Assembly (NCBI RefSeq): GCF_014204835.1
Contig: NZ_JACHMD010000001.1
Span: forward strand, 1,426,001 to 1,490,000
Direction of reading: 5' to 3'
Source: Microbacterium marinum
Lineage (GTDB): Bacteria; Actinomycetota; Actinomycetes; Actinomycetales; Microbacteriaceae
Length of the DNA stretch: 64,000 nt
Shown: one piece after another, positions 20,649 to 29,733 of the stretch
Position numbering within the stretch: position 1 is the first letter of the stretch
Layout: each line of letters opens with the position of its first letter
The notes under the pieces: model-generated
The model's database searches: none
Told to the model about the DNA's origin: nothing
Seen by the model: only the letters and a program-made list of their open reading frames with translations
Program-made: the position numbers and the translations under genes

Positions 20649-22000
20649 CCACCGAATCCACCCCGGCGAAGCGCGGGTTCCACTTCAAGGACATCACGAA
20701 GATGTTCGGCGGCGGCGGAACATCGACGCTGCGCCAGTTCGGAATCCTCGGCAGCTTGATCGTCATCATCGTCCTGTTCGAGATCCTGACGCTGATACGC
20801 AACGGTCCCAACGGCGCGACCCTGACGTCGGGAAACCTGATCAACGTCATCAATCAGTATTCGTTCATCCTGATCCTCGCGATCGGCATGGTGATGGTCA
20901 TCATCATGGGGCACATCGACCTCTCGGTCGGCTCTGTCGCCGCATTCACCGGCATCATCGTGGCGAAATCGATGACCGAGTGGAACTTCCCCTGGCCGCT
21001 CGCGATCCTGCTCGGCCTCGGTGTCGGCGCGGCGGTCGGCGCATGGCAGGGCTTCTGGGTGGCCTACGTCGGCGTGCCGGCGTTCATCGTGACGCTTGCG
21101 GGAATGCTGTTCTTCCGTGGGGCGCAGCAGTGGATCGGCGACGCGCAGACCATCCCGGTGCCGAAGGGCTTCCAGATCATCGGCACGGGCTATCTCCCCG
21201 AGATCGGGCTGCCGCTGCCGTTCAACATCCCGACCATGCTGCTCGCACTCGTCGCGGTCGCCTGGCTCGTGTTCTGGGAGATCCGCACGCGTCGGGTTCA
21301 GAAGAAGATGGGCTCCGACCGTGCGCCCCTCTGGGTGAGCGTGACCAAGGTCGTGCTGCTCTCGGTCGTCGTGCTCGTGGCGGCGTGGATGTTCGCGACA
21401 GGGCGCCCCGGGACCAGCTTCCCGGTTCCCGGCCTGATCCTGCTCGCGCTCGTCATCGTCTACACGTTCGTCACGAGCAACACGGTCTTCGGTCGGCACA
21501 TCTATGCGGTCGGCGGCAACCGGCAGGCCGCGCGCCTGTCGGGTGTGAAAGACCGCTGGGTCGACTTCTTCGTGATGATGAACATGTCGGTCCTCGCGGC
21601 CCTCGCCGGAATGATCTTCGTCGCCCGCTCGCAGGCCTCCGGTCCGAACGATGGCACCGGCTGGGAGCTCGACGCCATCGCCTCGGTGTTCATCGGCGGC
21701 GCGGCCGTCGCGGGAGGCATCGGCACCGTGATCGGATCGATCATCGGTGGTCTCGTGATGGCGTTCCTCAACAACGGCCTCGCGCTGCTCGGCCAGGGTT
21801 CCGACGTCGTCTCGATGATCAAGGGACTCGTGCTCCTGATCGCGGTCGGGATCGACGTCTGGAACAAGCAGCAGGGCCGCCCGTCGCTCATCGGTTTCAT
21901 GACGCGCCGCTTCGGCCGCACGGAGGACCCGGCGACGCAGACCTTCGAGCCCAACAAGACCTACCAAGCCCCACCCGTCGACAAGACGAGCGGACAGTAG
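20645..22000 (+). CDS. mmsB: Monosaccharide ABC transporter permease
   Basis: 451 residues, about ten or more membrane spans, of the AraH/RbsC/XylH superfamily. Signatures: [22 protein letters not shown] near helix 3, [21 protein letters not shown] with the EAA-like coupling region, and [20 protein letters not shown]. The length suits the GguB/MmsB subtype, which is longer than RbsC. Partner of MmsA and the ChvE-like binding protein. Confidence 0.93.
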   Translation: MTTESTPAKRGFHFKDITKMFGGGGTSTLRQFGILGSLIVIIVLFEILTLIRNGPNGATLTSGNLINVINQYSFILILAIGMVMVIIMGHIDLSVGSVAAFTGIIVAKSMTEWNFPWPLAILLGLGVGAAVGAWQGFWVAYVGVPAFIVTLAGMLFFRGAQQWIGDAQTIPVPKGFQIIGTGYLPEIGLPLPFNIPTMLLALVAVAWLVFWEIRTRRVQKKMGSDRAPLWVSVTKVVLLSVVVLVAAWMFATGRPGTSFPVPGLILLALVIVYTFVTSNTVFGRHIYAVGGNRQAARLSGVKDRWVDFFVMMNMSVLAALAGMIFVARSQASGPNDGTGWELDAIASVFIGGAAVAGGIGTVIGSIIGGLVMAFLNNGLALLGQGSDVVSMIKGLVLLIAVGIDVWNKQQGRPSLIGFMTRRFGRTEDPATQTFEPNKTYQAPPVDKTSGQ

Positions 22001-22058
22001 GGGCCTCGTCGCGCTCGCACGCGTGACGAGACCTTCACACACCATAGAAAGAGATCAC

Positions 22059-23183
22059 ATGAAGAAGATGCTTCTGACGGCGACAGCGATCGTCGCCTTG
22101 GGCGCTTTCGCCCTCACCGGATGCTCCTCCGAGCGCGGCGGTGGCGACACCGGGACCGGCGGCAGTGACGAGGCTGCAGTGGGCTTCGCGGCCGACGCGA
22201 CGATCGGTGTCGCGCTTCCCGACAAGACGTCGGAGAACTGGGTCCTCGCGGGCAAGCTGTTCGAGGACGGTCTCGCAGAGGCCGGCTTCCAGGCCGACGT
22301 GCAGTACGCTCCGGCGTCGAACACGGTCGCCGAGCAGCAGAACCAGATCCAGGCGATGGTGACGAACGGCGCCAAGGTCATCATCATCGGCGCGAAGGAC
22401 GGCAAGCAGCTCGCCACGCAGGTGCAGGCGGCGAAGGACGCCGGCGCCACCGTGATCGCGTACGACCGCCTGATCGAGAACACCGACGCGGTCGACTACT
22501 ACGCCGCGTTCGACAACTTCAAGGTCGGCAACCTGCAGGGCCAGGCGCTGCTCGACGGTCTTGCCGAGCGCGCGGGCCACGAAGCTCCGTACAACATCGA
22601 GCTCTTCTCGGGCTCGCCGGACGACGCGAACTCCGCGGTGTTCTTCGATGGCGCCATGGAGGTTCTGCAGCCAAAGATCGACGACGGCACGCTGAACGTT
22701 GTCTCCGGCCAGACCGAGATCGCCCAGACGGCAACCGAGGGCTGGCTGGCCGAGAACGCGCAGAACCGCATGGACACGATCCTCACGGGCTCGTACAGCG
22801 GCGACACCGTGATCGACGGCGTCCTGTCCCCGAACGACACGCTGGCCCGCGCCATCATCACCTCTGTGCAGCAGGCAGGCAAGCCGGTCCCGGTCGTCAC
22901 CGGCCAGGACTCCGAGGTCGAGTCGGTCAAGTCGATCATGGAGGGCGTGCAGTACTCCACGATCAACAAGGACACCTCGCTTCTCGTCGCGCAGGCCATC
23001 AAGATGGCCCAGCAGTTGCAGAAGGGCGAGGAGGTCGAGGTCAACGACACCGAGTCCTACGACAACGGCGTCAAGGTCGTCCCGGCCTACCTGCTCGACC
23101 CGGTCATCGTCACCAAGGAGAACGCCGCCGAGGCGTACGAGAACGTTCCGAGCCTCCTCGAGATCGTCAAGTCCTACGAGTAA
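22059..23183 (+). CDS. chvE: Monosaccharide-binding lipoprotein, ChvE-like
   Basis: 374 residues from ATG 22059, with purine-rich GAAAGAGA upstream. A lipoprotein signal peptide ends at the lipobox LTGC (Cys22), so it is membrane-tethered on the outer face. The mature protein is a type I periplasmic-binding fold: IGVALPDKTSENWVLAGKLF, IIIGAKDGKQLATQVQAAKD, and the ChvE-type SGSPDDANSAVFFDGAMEVL. In the family it binds aldoses such as galactose, arabinose or xylose. Last gene of the importer operon. Confidence 0.92.
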   Translation: MKKMLLTATAIVALGAFALTGCSSERGGGDTGTGGSDEAAVGFAADATIGVALPDKTSENWVLAGKLFEDGLAEAGFQADVQYAPASNTVAEQQNQIQAMVTNGAKVIIIGAKDGKQLATQVQAAKDAGATVIAYDRLIENTDAVDYYAAFDNFKVGNLQGQALLDGLAERAGHEAPYNIELFSGSPDDANSAVFFDGAMEVLQPKIDDGTLNVVSGQTEIAQTATEGWLAENAQNRMDTILTGSYSGDTVIDGVLSPNDTLARAIITSVQQAGKPVPVVTGQDSEVESVKSIMEGVQYSTINKDTSLLVAQAIKMAQQLQKGEEVEVNDTESYDNGVKVVPAYLLDPVIVTKENAAEAYENVPSLLEIVKSYE

Positions 23184-23209
23184 CACTCTCGCCCTCATCG
23201 AGGGCTGAG

Positions 23210-23257
23210 CGAGCCGTCCGGCCGATCCTCCTCGCGGGGGTCGCTCCGGGCGGCTCG
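23210..23257 (+). terminator. Hairpin downstream of chvE-like gene
   Basis: CGAGCCGTCCGG (23210-23221) pairs with CCGGGCGGCTCG (23246-23257) with one G-U. A smaller perfect hairpin, GCCCTC-atc-GAGGGC, precedes it. It lies between two convergent genes, so it may stop transcription from either side. No long T-run. Confidence 0.55.
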
Positions 23258-23297
23258 TTCGCGTACTGGGCGCTCGTTGCCGCCTGAGCCGGCTCGC

Positions 23298-24239
23298 TCA
23301 GGGAACCAGCACGATCTTGCCCTCGACGCCGGCTGCGAGGGCACGGTGCGCGTCGGCGGCATCGGCGAGTGCGAACGTCGGGCCGAGTTCCACATCCAGT
23401 GCGCCCGCGGCGATGAGCTGCAGGCTCACCGGCACCGCCTCTGCGCGCAGGGCCAGCTGCTGCGAGGTGAGCGGTTCAGGACTGCCGCCCGAGAACGCGC
23501 GGATACCGAGGCCCGCGGCATCCGCTCCTCGGACGAGGGTCACGATACGACCGCGGTCGTCGACGAGCTCGATCGACGTGCGGAGGGCCTCGTCAGTGCC
23601 GGCTGCGTCGATCGCGACGGTGACGCCCTGGGGTGCAGCCGCGCGGACTCGATCGGCGAGGCCTTCGCCGTACGCGACGGGTGTCGCGCCGAGTGCACGC
23701 ACACGCTCGGCGCGGCGCTCGCTGGTGGTTGCGATCACCGTCGCGCCCCAGAGGACGGCGAACTGGATGAGGAACTGCCCGACCGCACCGGAACCGGCGT
23801 GCACGAGGACGACGTCGGACGGTCCCACCGCCATCGACCGGAGCGTCTGGTAGGCGGTACCGGCCGGGATGCCGAGCGCAGCAGCCTGTGCAGCGCTCAC
23901 CTGCGGCGGGCGAGGAGTGAGGGTGGATGCCGCGACGACGACGTCGGTCGCGTACAGCCCTGTCGCGCCCGCGATCGCGACCGCATCGCCCACGCGCAGC
24001 CCGTCGACGTCTGCGCCGAGCGCCGTCACGACGCCGGCGCCGTCGAATCCGATACGACGTGGCGAGGTGATCGGCGGCGAGGGGCGGGTGCCGGCGCGGA
24101 GCTTCGCGTCGAGAGGATTCACACCCGCAGCTTCGATGCGGACGGCCACGTCGCCGGGACCGGGAGCGGCGATGTCGATGTCGCCGAAGGTGAGGACCTC
24201 CGGGCCACCGAGTGCGAGGTACGTGATCGCGGATGCCAT
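23298..24239 (-). CDS. NADP-dependent quinone-oxidoreductase-like MDR protein
   Basis: 313 residues of the zinc-free medium-chain dehydrogenase/reductase family. MASAITYLALGGPEVLTF and AAGVNPLDAKLRAG form the GroES-like domain; VLVHAGSGAVGQFLIQFA is the dinucleotide-binding AxGxVG motif; no Zn-ligand cluster is seen. Probably reduces quinones or enones with NADPH; substrate unknown. A TAAGCT element is nine bases upstream of ATG 24239. It is tail-to-tail with the sugar importer and 25 bp downstream of hrpA's start-distal side on the same strand. Confidence 0.9.
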   Translation of the reverse strand: MASAITYLALGGPEVLTFGDIDIAAPGPGDVAVRIEAAGVNPLDAKLRAGTRPSPPITSPRRIGFDGAGVVTALGADVDGLRVGDAVAIAGATGLYATDVVVAASTLTPRPPQVSAAQAAALGIPAGTAYQTLRSMAVGPSDVVLVHAGSGAVGQFLIQFAVLWGATVIATTSERRAERVRALGATPVAYGEGLADRVRAAAPQGVTVAIDAAGTDEALRTSIELVDDRGRIVTLVRGADAAGLGIRAFSGGSPEPLTSQQLALRAEAVPVSLQLIAAGALDVELGPTFALADAADAHRALAAGVEGKIVLVP

Positions 24240-24264
24240 GGTGCCGCCAGCTTACGACGCTGTC

Positions 24265-27200
24265 TCAGTCCGTCGCGGCGAGGGCCTTCGTGATGCGCTG
24301 AAGCGAAACCGGCTCCGCTGTCCCCAGGCGCTGGGCGAACAGGCTCACCCGGTACTCCTCGAGGAGCCACCGCGCGTGCACGAGGCGCGCGGGCGCGCCC
24401 GCGGGAAGCGGCGTCGTGCCGCCGGCATCCGTGAACGCGGCGGCAGCGCGCTCGTATTCGGTCATGCGCTGCCGGTCGCGACCCGGGTTGTCGGCGAGGG
24501 TCGTCACCCGCTCGAGCGCCCCCTGCAGGTAGCGGGGGAGGTGCGCGAGCCGGGCGGTGCCGGTGCGCGAGACGAAACCGGGGTGCAGGAGCCCGGCGAG
24601 CTGCGTCTTGAGGTCGCCGAGGGCGGCGAGGAGCGTCATCGAGTTCTGTGCCCGGATGCCGCGCTCCACGTCGCGCTGCAGGGTGAGGATCTTCGCCGTC
24701 AGCGAGACGGTCTGGAAGAGCTCGTCGACGACGCGCGCCGAGAACGCGTCGCGGGCGGACGTGAAGCCGGCCTCGTCGCGGATGACCGATGCGCCGAGGA
24801 CGGCATCGGCGACGGCGACGCGGGCGTCCTCGATGAGCGCTTTCGCGGAGGGATAGGGGGATGCCGCGAGCGCGAGCTTCTCGGCTGCGGTGAGGTGCTC
24901 GAGCACGTAGGCGGCAGGCGAGGGCACGGCGAGCAGCAGCAGACGGCGCACCCCTGCGCGGGTGAGGTCCGCTGCCCGCTCGGGCGTCGCCTCGATGCGG
25001 AGCGCGACGGACTCCTTCTCGTCGATGAGTGCGGGGTAGCCGCGCACGACACCGCCGGCGACCTTCGTGTCGACGACGGCCGGCAGCGCGCCGACGTCCC
25101 AGGTCGTGATCCCGGTGCGCTCGGCGGGTGCGGCCGGCCCGGATGCCGCGGGCGCGGCCGGCTGCGGACCGCGGCCCGGTGCCGGCTGGCGGGACACCGA
25201 CCGGGCGACGGACTCCCGCGCTCGGCCGGCGAGACGCTGCTGGAGCTCGGCGAGATCGCGCGAGGAACCCACGGCGCGGCCGCGGTGGTCGACGGCACGG
25301 AACGAGACGAGGAGGTGCCCGGGGACGCGCTCGAGCTCGAAGTCGGCAGCGGTGACGGGCTGGTGCGCGACGCGCTGGATGCGTGCGGCGAGAGCCGCGC
25401 GGAGCGTCGAGGCGGGCAGCCCGTCGGTGTCCTCGGGGCCCGTGCCGGCGAGTTCGTCGCCGAGCGTGGTCGCCCAGTCCGCGGCCGGGACGACGTGACG
25501 GCGGATCGTCTTCGGCAGCGCCTTGATGAGCGCGGTGATGAGCTCCGCCCGCATTCCGGGCACCTGCCAGTCGAACCCGTCCGGTCGCAGCTGCGCCAGG
25601 AGCGCGAGTGGCACGACGACGCTCACGCCGTCGTCGGCGGCGCCCGGTTCGAACCGGTAGGCGAGGGAGAGCACCTGGTCGCCCTGTCGCCAGCGGGCGG
25701 GGAAGTCGCGCTCGTCGGTGCGTCCGCTCTCGCCGAGGAGGTCGGCCTCCGTCATGTCGAGGAGCTTCGGCGTCTGCGCCTGCGCGCCGCGCCACCACGT
25801 CTCGAACGAGCGGACGTCGAACACGTCGCGGGGCAGGCGGGCGTCGTAGAACGCGTACACCGCCTCGTCGCCGACGAGGATGTCGCGACGACGCTCGCGC
25901 TCTTCGATGCGCTCGAGACGTCGACGCAGATCGGCGTTGCGGCGCTCGAAGGCGGTGAGCCGCTTGTCGAGGTGCGACACGTTCCATTCGCCCTCGACCA
26001 GCGCGTGCCGCAGGAACAGCTCTCGCGCGAGCTCTCGGTCGAGGCGTGCGAGCTGCACGCGACGGCGCGGGATGATCTCGACCCCGAAGAGGGTGACCTT
26101 CTCGGCGGCGACGGCGGCACCGGCATCCTTCGACCAGTGCGGATCGCTGATGCTCCGATGCGCGAGGTCGCCGGCGAGCTCTTCGGCCCAGGCGGGGTCG
26201 ACCTGCGCGACGGTGCGACCGAACAGGCGCGAGGTCTCGACGAGCTCGGCGGCCATGACGGCGTCGGGCGACGCCTTCTTGAGGCCCGACCCGGGGAAGA
26301 TCGCGAACGACGCGCCGCGTGCACCGCGATACTGCGCGAGCGGCTTGCGGGCGCCCTTCTTCTTCGGGTCGTTCTGCACGGATCGTGTGTCGAGGATGCC
26401 GAGGTGGGACAGCAGGCCCGACAGGATCGCCCGGTGGATGGCGTCGGGGTCGGCGGCGCCGTCGCCGGCGAGGGCCTTCGACCCCGCCTGTGCTTTCGTG
26501 CTGGACAGGGCACGCAGTTGGCGGTGGACGTCGAACCACTCGCGCACCCGCACATAGTTGAGGTGCTCGCTCCGACACAGCCGCCGGAATGCGCTGGAGC
26601 CGAGCTCGCGCTGCTGCTCGCGGAGGTGGTTCCAGAGGTTCAGCAGCGAGAGGAAGTCGCTCGTCGGGTCGGTGAAGCGCGCGTGGAGGCGGTCGGCTTC
26701 CTCGCGGCGCTCCTCGGGACGCTCGCGGACGTCTTGGATCGAGAGTCCCGCGACGATCGCGAGGACGTCGCGGGAGACGCCGAGGGTCTCAGCCTCCAGC
26801 AGCATCCGAGCGAAGCGCGGGTCGATCGGCAGGCGTGAGATCCGCCGGCCGAGCTGTGTGAGCTTCAGCGCACCGGTCTTGCCGGTGACGGCGCGGAGCT
26901 CGGTGAGGAGCTCGACGGCCGCCTTCACACCGCGGGAGTCGGGCTTGGTCAGGAACGGGAACTCGGTCACGTCGCCGAAGCCGAGCGCGAGCATCTGCAG
27001 GATGACCGACGCGAGCGAGGTGCGCAGGATCTCGGGTTCGGTGAATTCCGGCCGGCCGAGGAAGTCCTCCTCGGCGTACAGCCGGATCGCAATGCCGGGG
27101 GAGGTGCGTCCCGCGCGACCGCTGCGCTGTTGCGCCGAGGCCTGCGACACGGCTTCGATGGGCAGGCGCTGCACCTTCGAGCGCACGCTGTAGCGCGAGA

Positions 27201-28146
27201 TGCGGGCGGTGCCCGTATCGACGACGTAGCGGATGCCGGGAACCGTGAGGCTCGTCTCGGCGACGTTGGTCGCGAGGATGATGCGCCGGCGGACCCCCGC
27301 GACGCGCGACGGCTCGAAGACGCGGTGCTGCTCGGCCGCGGACAGGCGGCCGTAGAGGGGGAGCACCTCGGTGGGTCGGGCGTCGCCCCGGTACATGCCG
27401 TTCACGGCATCCGCGGCATCCCGGATCTCGGCCTCGCCGGGGAAGAAGACCAGGACGTCGCCGTCGGGCTCGCGATCGAGCTCGCGGAGGGCCGCGACGA
27501 GGCCGTCGACATCGTCCTCGGTGTCGTCGTGTGCCCGGTAGCGGATCTCGACGGGGAACGTGCGCCCGGAGACCTCGATGATCGGCGCGGGGATGCGCTC
27601 CCCGTCGGGGGCGGTCGACGCGAAGTGCGCGGCGAAGCTCTCGGGGTCGATCGTCGCCGACGTGATGACGACCTTGAGGTCGGGGCGCTCGGGCAGGATG
27701 CGGGCGAGGTACCCCAGCAGGAAGTCGACGTTGAGGGAGCGTTCGTGGGCTTCGTCGACAATGATCGTGTCGTACCGGCGGAGGAGCCGGTCGCGGTGGA
27801 TCTCGTTCAGCAGGATGCCGTCGGTCATCAGCGTGACCTGCGTGGCATCGGTCACCTCGTCGGTGAAGCGGACCTTGTAGCCGATGGCGCCGCCCAGGGG
27901 CACCTGCACCTCGGAGGCCAGCCGCTCGGCGATGGAACGGGCGGCGATGCGGCGCGGCTGCGTGTGCGCGATGCGCGTGCGGCCGAGCTCGAGGCAGATC
28001 TTGGGGAGCTGCGTCGTCTTGCCCGACCCGGTCGCACCGGCGACGATGACGACCTGCGACGTCTCGATGGCGCGCGCGATCTCGTCCCGCGCGGCGCTGA
28101 CGGGCAGCTCCGGGGGATACGAGATGACGGGGACGGGTGCGGACAC
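24265..28146 (-). CDS. hrpA: ATP-dependent RNA helicase HrpA
   Basis: 1293 residues, the usual length of HrpA. Motif I GATGSGKTTQLPK (Lys43), motif II DEAHERSLNVDFLLGYL, motif III SATID, motif VI QQRSGRAGRTSPG; a helicase-associated domain and the long HrpA-specific C-terminal region (DUF3418-like, ending LVHARWLLEEYRVSLFAQRL) follow. A DEAH-box 3'-5' RNA helicase linked to mRNA processing and, more recently, to ribosome rescue. GTG 28146 is eight bases after a TAGGAT -10 (28155-28160); the longer upstream frame is rejected as it overlaps the neighbouring gene out of family. Confidence 0.95.
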   Translation of the reverse strand: MSAPVPVISYPPELPVSAARDEIARAIETSQVVIVAGATGSGKTTQLPKICLELGRTRIAHTQPRRIAARSIAERLASEVQVPLGGAIGYKVRFTDEVTDATQVTLMTDGILLNEIHRDRLLRRYDTIIVDEAHERSLNVDFLLGYLARILPERPDLKVVITSATIDPESFAAHFASTAPDGERIPAPIIEVSGRTFPVEIRYRAHDDTEDDVDGLVAALRELDREPDGDVLVFFPGEAEIRDAADAVNGMYRGDARPTEVLPLYGRLSAAEQHRVFEPSRVAGVRRRIILATNVAETSLTVPGIRYVVDTGTARISRYSVRSKVQRLPIEAVSQASAQQRSGRAGRTSPGIAIRLYAEEDFLGRPEFTEPEILRTSLASVILQMLALGFGDVTEFPFLTKPDSRGVKAAVELLTELRAVTGKTGALKLTQLGRRISRLPIDPRFARMLLEAETLGVSRDVLAIVAGLSIQDVRERPEERREEADRLHARFTDPTSDFLSLLNLWNHLREQQRELGSSAFRRLCRSEHLNYVRVREWFDVHRQLRALSSTKAQAGSKALAGDGAADPDAIHRAILSGLLSHLGILDTRSVQNDPKKKGARKPLAQYRGARGASFAIFPGSGLKKASPDAVMAAELVETSRLFGRTVAQVDPAWAEELAGDLAHRSISDPHWSKDAGAAVAAEKVTLFGVEIIPRRRVQLARLDRELARELFLRHALVEGEWNVSHLDKRLTAFERRNADLRRRLERIEERERRRDILVGDEAVYAFYDARLPRDVFDVRSFETWWRGAQAQTPKLLDMTEADLLGESGRTDERDFPARWRQGDQVLSLAYRFEPGAADDGVSVVVPLALLAQLRPDGFDWQVPGMRAELITALIKALPKTIRRHVVPAADWATTLGDELAGTGPEDTDGLPASTLRAALAARIQRVAHQPVTAADFELERVPGHLLVSFRAVDHRGRAVGSSRDLAELQQRLAGRARESVARSVSRQPAPGRGPQPAAPAASGPAAPAERTGITTWDVGALPAVVDTKVAGGVVRGYPALIDEKESVALRIEATPERAADLTRAGVRRLLLLAVPSPAAYVLEHLTAAEKLALAASPYPSAKALIEDARVAVADAVLGASVIRDEAGFTSARDAFSARVVDELFQTVSLTAKILTLQRDVERGIRAQNSMTLLAALGDLKTQLAGLLHPGFVSRTGTARLAHLPRYLQGALERVTTLADNPGRDRQRMTEYERAAAAFTDAGGTTPLPAGAPARLVHARWLLEEYRVSLFAQRLGTAEPVSLQRITKALAATD

Positions 28147-28195
28147 AGCCTTCGATCCTATCGCGGTGGATGCCGCGCGACGCCCGCCGCTGCGC

Positions 28196-28948
28196 TCACC
28201 GCGCGATCTTGGTCGCCTCGTCGAGGAGGGGGAGGTCGGCGGCGGTGACCAGGCGGGAGAGGATCGCGTGCTCGACGAGCCGGGCCCGCCGGTTCGTCGC
28301 GAGCTTCCCGGCGCCGCCGCGGAGCCCCTGGACACCTTCGCGGTCGAACTTGTCGCAGACGTTGTCGAGCTTGCGGTTGAACGTGGTCAACGGCCAGCCC
28401 AGGCGCTGGGCCGCAGCGGCGGAGGTGGGGATCTGGCTGGACCCCATCATCCCGCCGCGCAGGATCGGCTCGCAGAGGGCGATCAGCAGCTGCCGCTGGC
28501 TGACGGTGAGGGGCACGGCCCCGATGGTCGTGCCGCCGTCGGTGTCATCACCGTCGCCAGCCGCATCGCGACCCGTGAACCGGGCGGCGTCGTTGCGGAT
28601 CGTGAACTCATACGTGAAGGCGCCGGCGGTGAACATGACGATCAGTTCGGGGAACACGAGCGGCACCCGGGTCCCGGGGCCGAGCATCGCCTGATACGCG
28701 CCGTCGGCGGTGGCGAGGGCGACCGAGATCGAGCGGCCCGTGTTGGAGAGCCACCACAGGTCCTGCGCCGACTCGATCTCGAGGAGCCGCCGGTGCAGGT
28801 ACGGGTTCGTGTCGATCACGAGGTCCGCGTCGCGGCCGATCGAGAACGACTGTCCCGGTGTGGGGTAAAACCACTCGCCGCAGAACTCGATCCCGAGTTC
28901 GACCGTCGTGTTCTCCGCCGTCTGTTCGATGTCTTCCGTCACCGTCAT
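28196..28948 (-). CDS. FHA-like domain protein with helical C-terminal domain
   Basis: 250 residues. The N-terminal half looks like an FHA fold: SIGRDADLVIDTNPYLHRRL with the conserved Gly-Arg and His, then WWLSNTGRS at the Asn position. The usual phosphate-contacting Ser two residues after the loop is replaced (NPYLH), so phosphothreonine binding may be altered. The C-terminal half (SQRQLLIALCEPILRGG through AAAAQRLGWPLTTFNRKLDNV) looks like a helix-turn-helix. It may be a phospho-signalling-responsive regulator. Start ATGA-overlaps the stop of the repeat protein: last gene of the kinase/FHA block. Confidence 0.7.
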   Translation of the reverse strand: MTVTEDIEQTAENTTVELGIEFCGEWFYPTPGQSFSIGRDADLVIDTNPYLHRRLLEIESAQDLWWLSNTGRSISVALATADGAYQAMLGPGTRVPLVFPELIVMFTAGAFTYEFTIRNDAARFTGRDAAGDGDDTDGGTTIGAVPLTVSQRQLLIALCEPILRGGMMGSSQIPTSAAAAQRLGWPLTTFNRKLDNVCDKFDREGVQGLRGGAGKLATNRRARLVEHAILSRLVTAADLPLLDEATKIAR

Positions 28949-29733
28949 CCCCCTCCGACGATCAGCATGATGCCGGTGATCGCCCCGCCCACGATCACCA
29001 CGACGCCCGCGACGAGCGCGAGCAGGAATCCGCGCCGGCGGCGCGGTCGTACGTTCGCCGCGCCCACCGGATCGACCGCGGTGGGCGGCGTCACGGGCGT
29101 GCGGGTGATGGCGGGCGCCGGAGCGTCGGCGCGCGGCCGGTAGATCGCCTTCGATCCGGTGGCCCCGGGGACCGCCGCGGTGCGCGGTGTGTCGGCGCGC
29201 CCTCGCGTGATCGAGGTGTCGACTTCTCGTCGCTGGACGATCGTGTGGTCGAGAGGCGATTCGGTCGCCTCGGCGGCCTCCAGCGATCCGCGCGGGATGT
29301 CGCTCACCTCGAGCGGCGGTTCGATCCGACGCGCCGCGATGGAGGTGCGCTCGTCGTCGATCTGCGGGACGTCGGTGTCTTCGACGGGGCGTTCGTGGCG
29401 GCGGGAGAGCGTGGTGCGCTCGTCGTCGATCTGCGGGACGTCGGTGTCTTCGACGGGGCGTTCGTGGCGGCGGGAGAGCGTGGTGCGCTCGTCGTCGATC
29501 TGCGGGACGTCGGTGTCTTCGACGGGGCGTTCGTGGCGGCGGGAGAGCGTGGTGCGGTCCTCCGGATCGTCGTCCGGCGCGCCCCGACGGCGCGGTGACA
29601 GCGTCGTCGCGTCGTCAAGATCCGTCCCCGCCATGCCGGGGACCGCATCGATCACCTCGCGTCGAGCCTCGCGCCGCGGCGACAGCGTGGTCGCCTCATC
29701 CGCGGCATCCTCATCTCTGGACCGGTCAGTCAC
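28945..29733 (-). CDS. Tail-anchored repeat protein with multiple Thr motifs (candidate FHA-binding scaffold)
   Basis: 262 residues, no known enzyme domain. The cytosolic part is acidic/basic and disordered-looking, with repeated motifs: DEATTLSPRR (13), DDATTLSPRR (40), EDRTTLSRRH (58), DERTTLSRRH (81, 104), DERTSIAARR (127), LDHTIVQRR (161). Three units are near-identical 23-residue tandem copies. A basic stretch RPRRRRG precedes one C-terminal membrane helix (about 236-260). The Thr in an acidic-x-T-hydrophobic context resembles sites phosphorylated by Hanks kinases and read by FHA domains; kinase, phosphatase and FHA genes flank it. Role inferred. It overlaps the phosphatase by 8 bp and the next gene by ATGA. 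Confidence 0.75.
   Translation of the reverse strand: MTDRSRDEDAADEATTLSPRREARREVIDAVPGMAGTDLDDATTLSPRRRGAPDDDPEDRTTLSRRHERPVEDTDVPQIDDERTTLSRRHERPVEDTDVPQIDDERTTLSRRHERPVEDTDVPQIDDERTSIAARRIEPPLEVSDIPRGSLEAAEATESPLDHTIVQRREVDTSITRGRADTPRTAAVPGATGSKAIYRPRADAPAPAITRTPVTPPTAVDPVGAANVRPRRRRGFLLALVAGVVVIVGGAITGIMLIVGGG
29344..29550 (-). repeat. Three tandem 69-bp coding repeats
   Basis: Units begin at 29344, 29413 and 29482, each 69 bp, and are almost identical in DNA. They encode the 23-residue period containing RTTLSRRHERP and VEDTDVPQIDDE. A fourth, diverged partial unit follows from 29551. The near-identity at silent positions indicates recent expansion, and the copy number may vary between strains. 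Confidence 0.95.
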
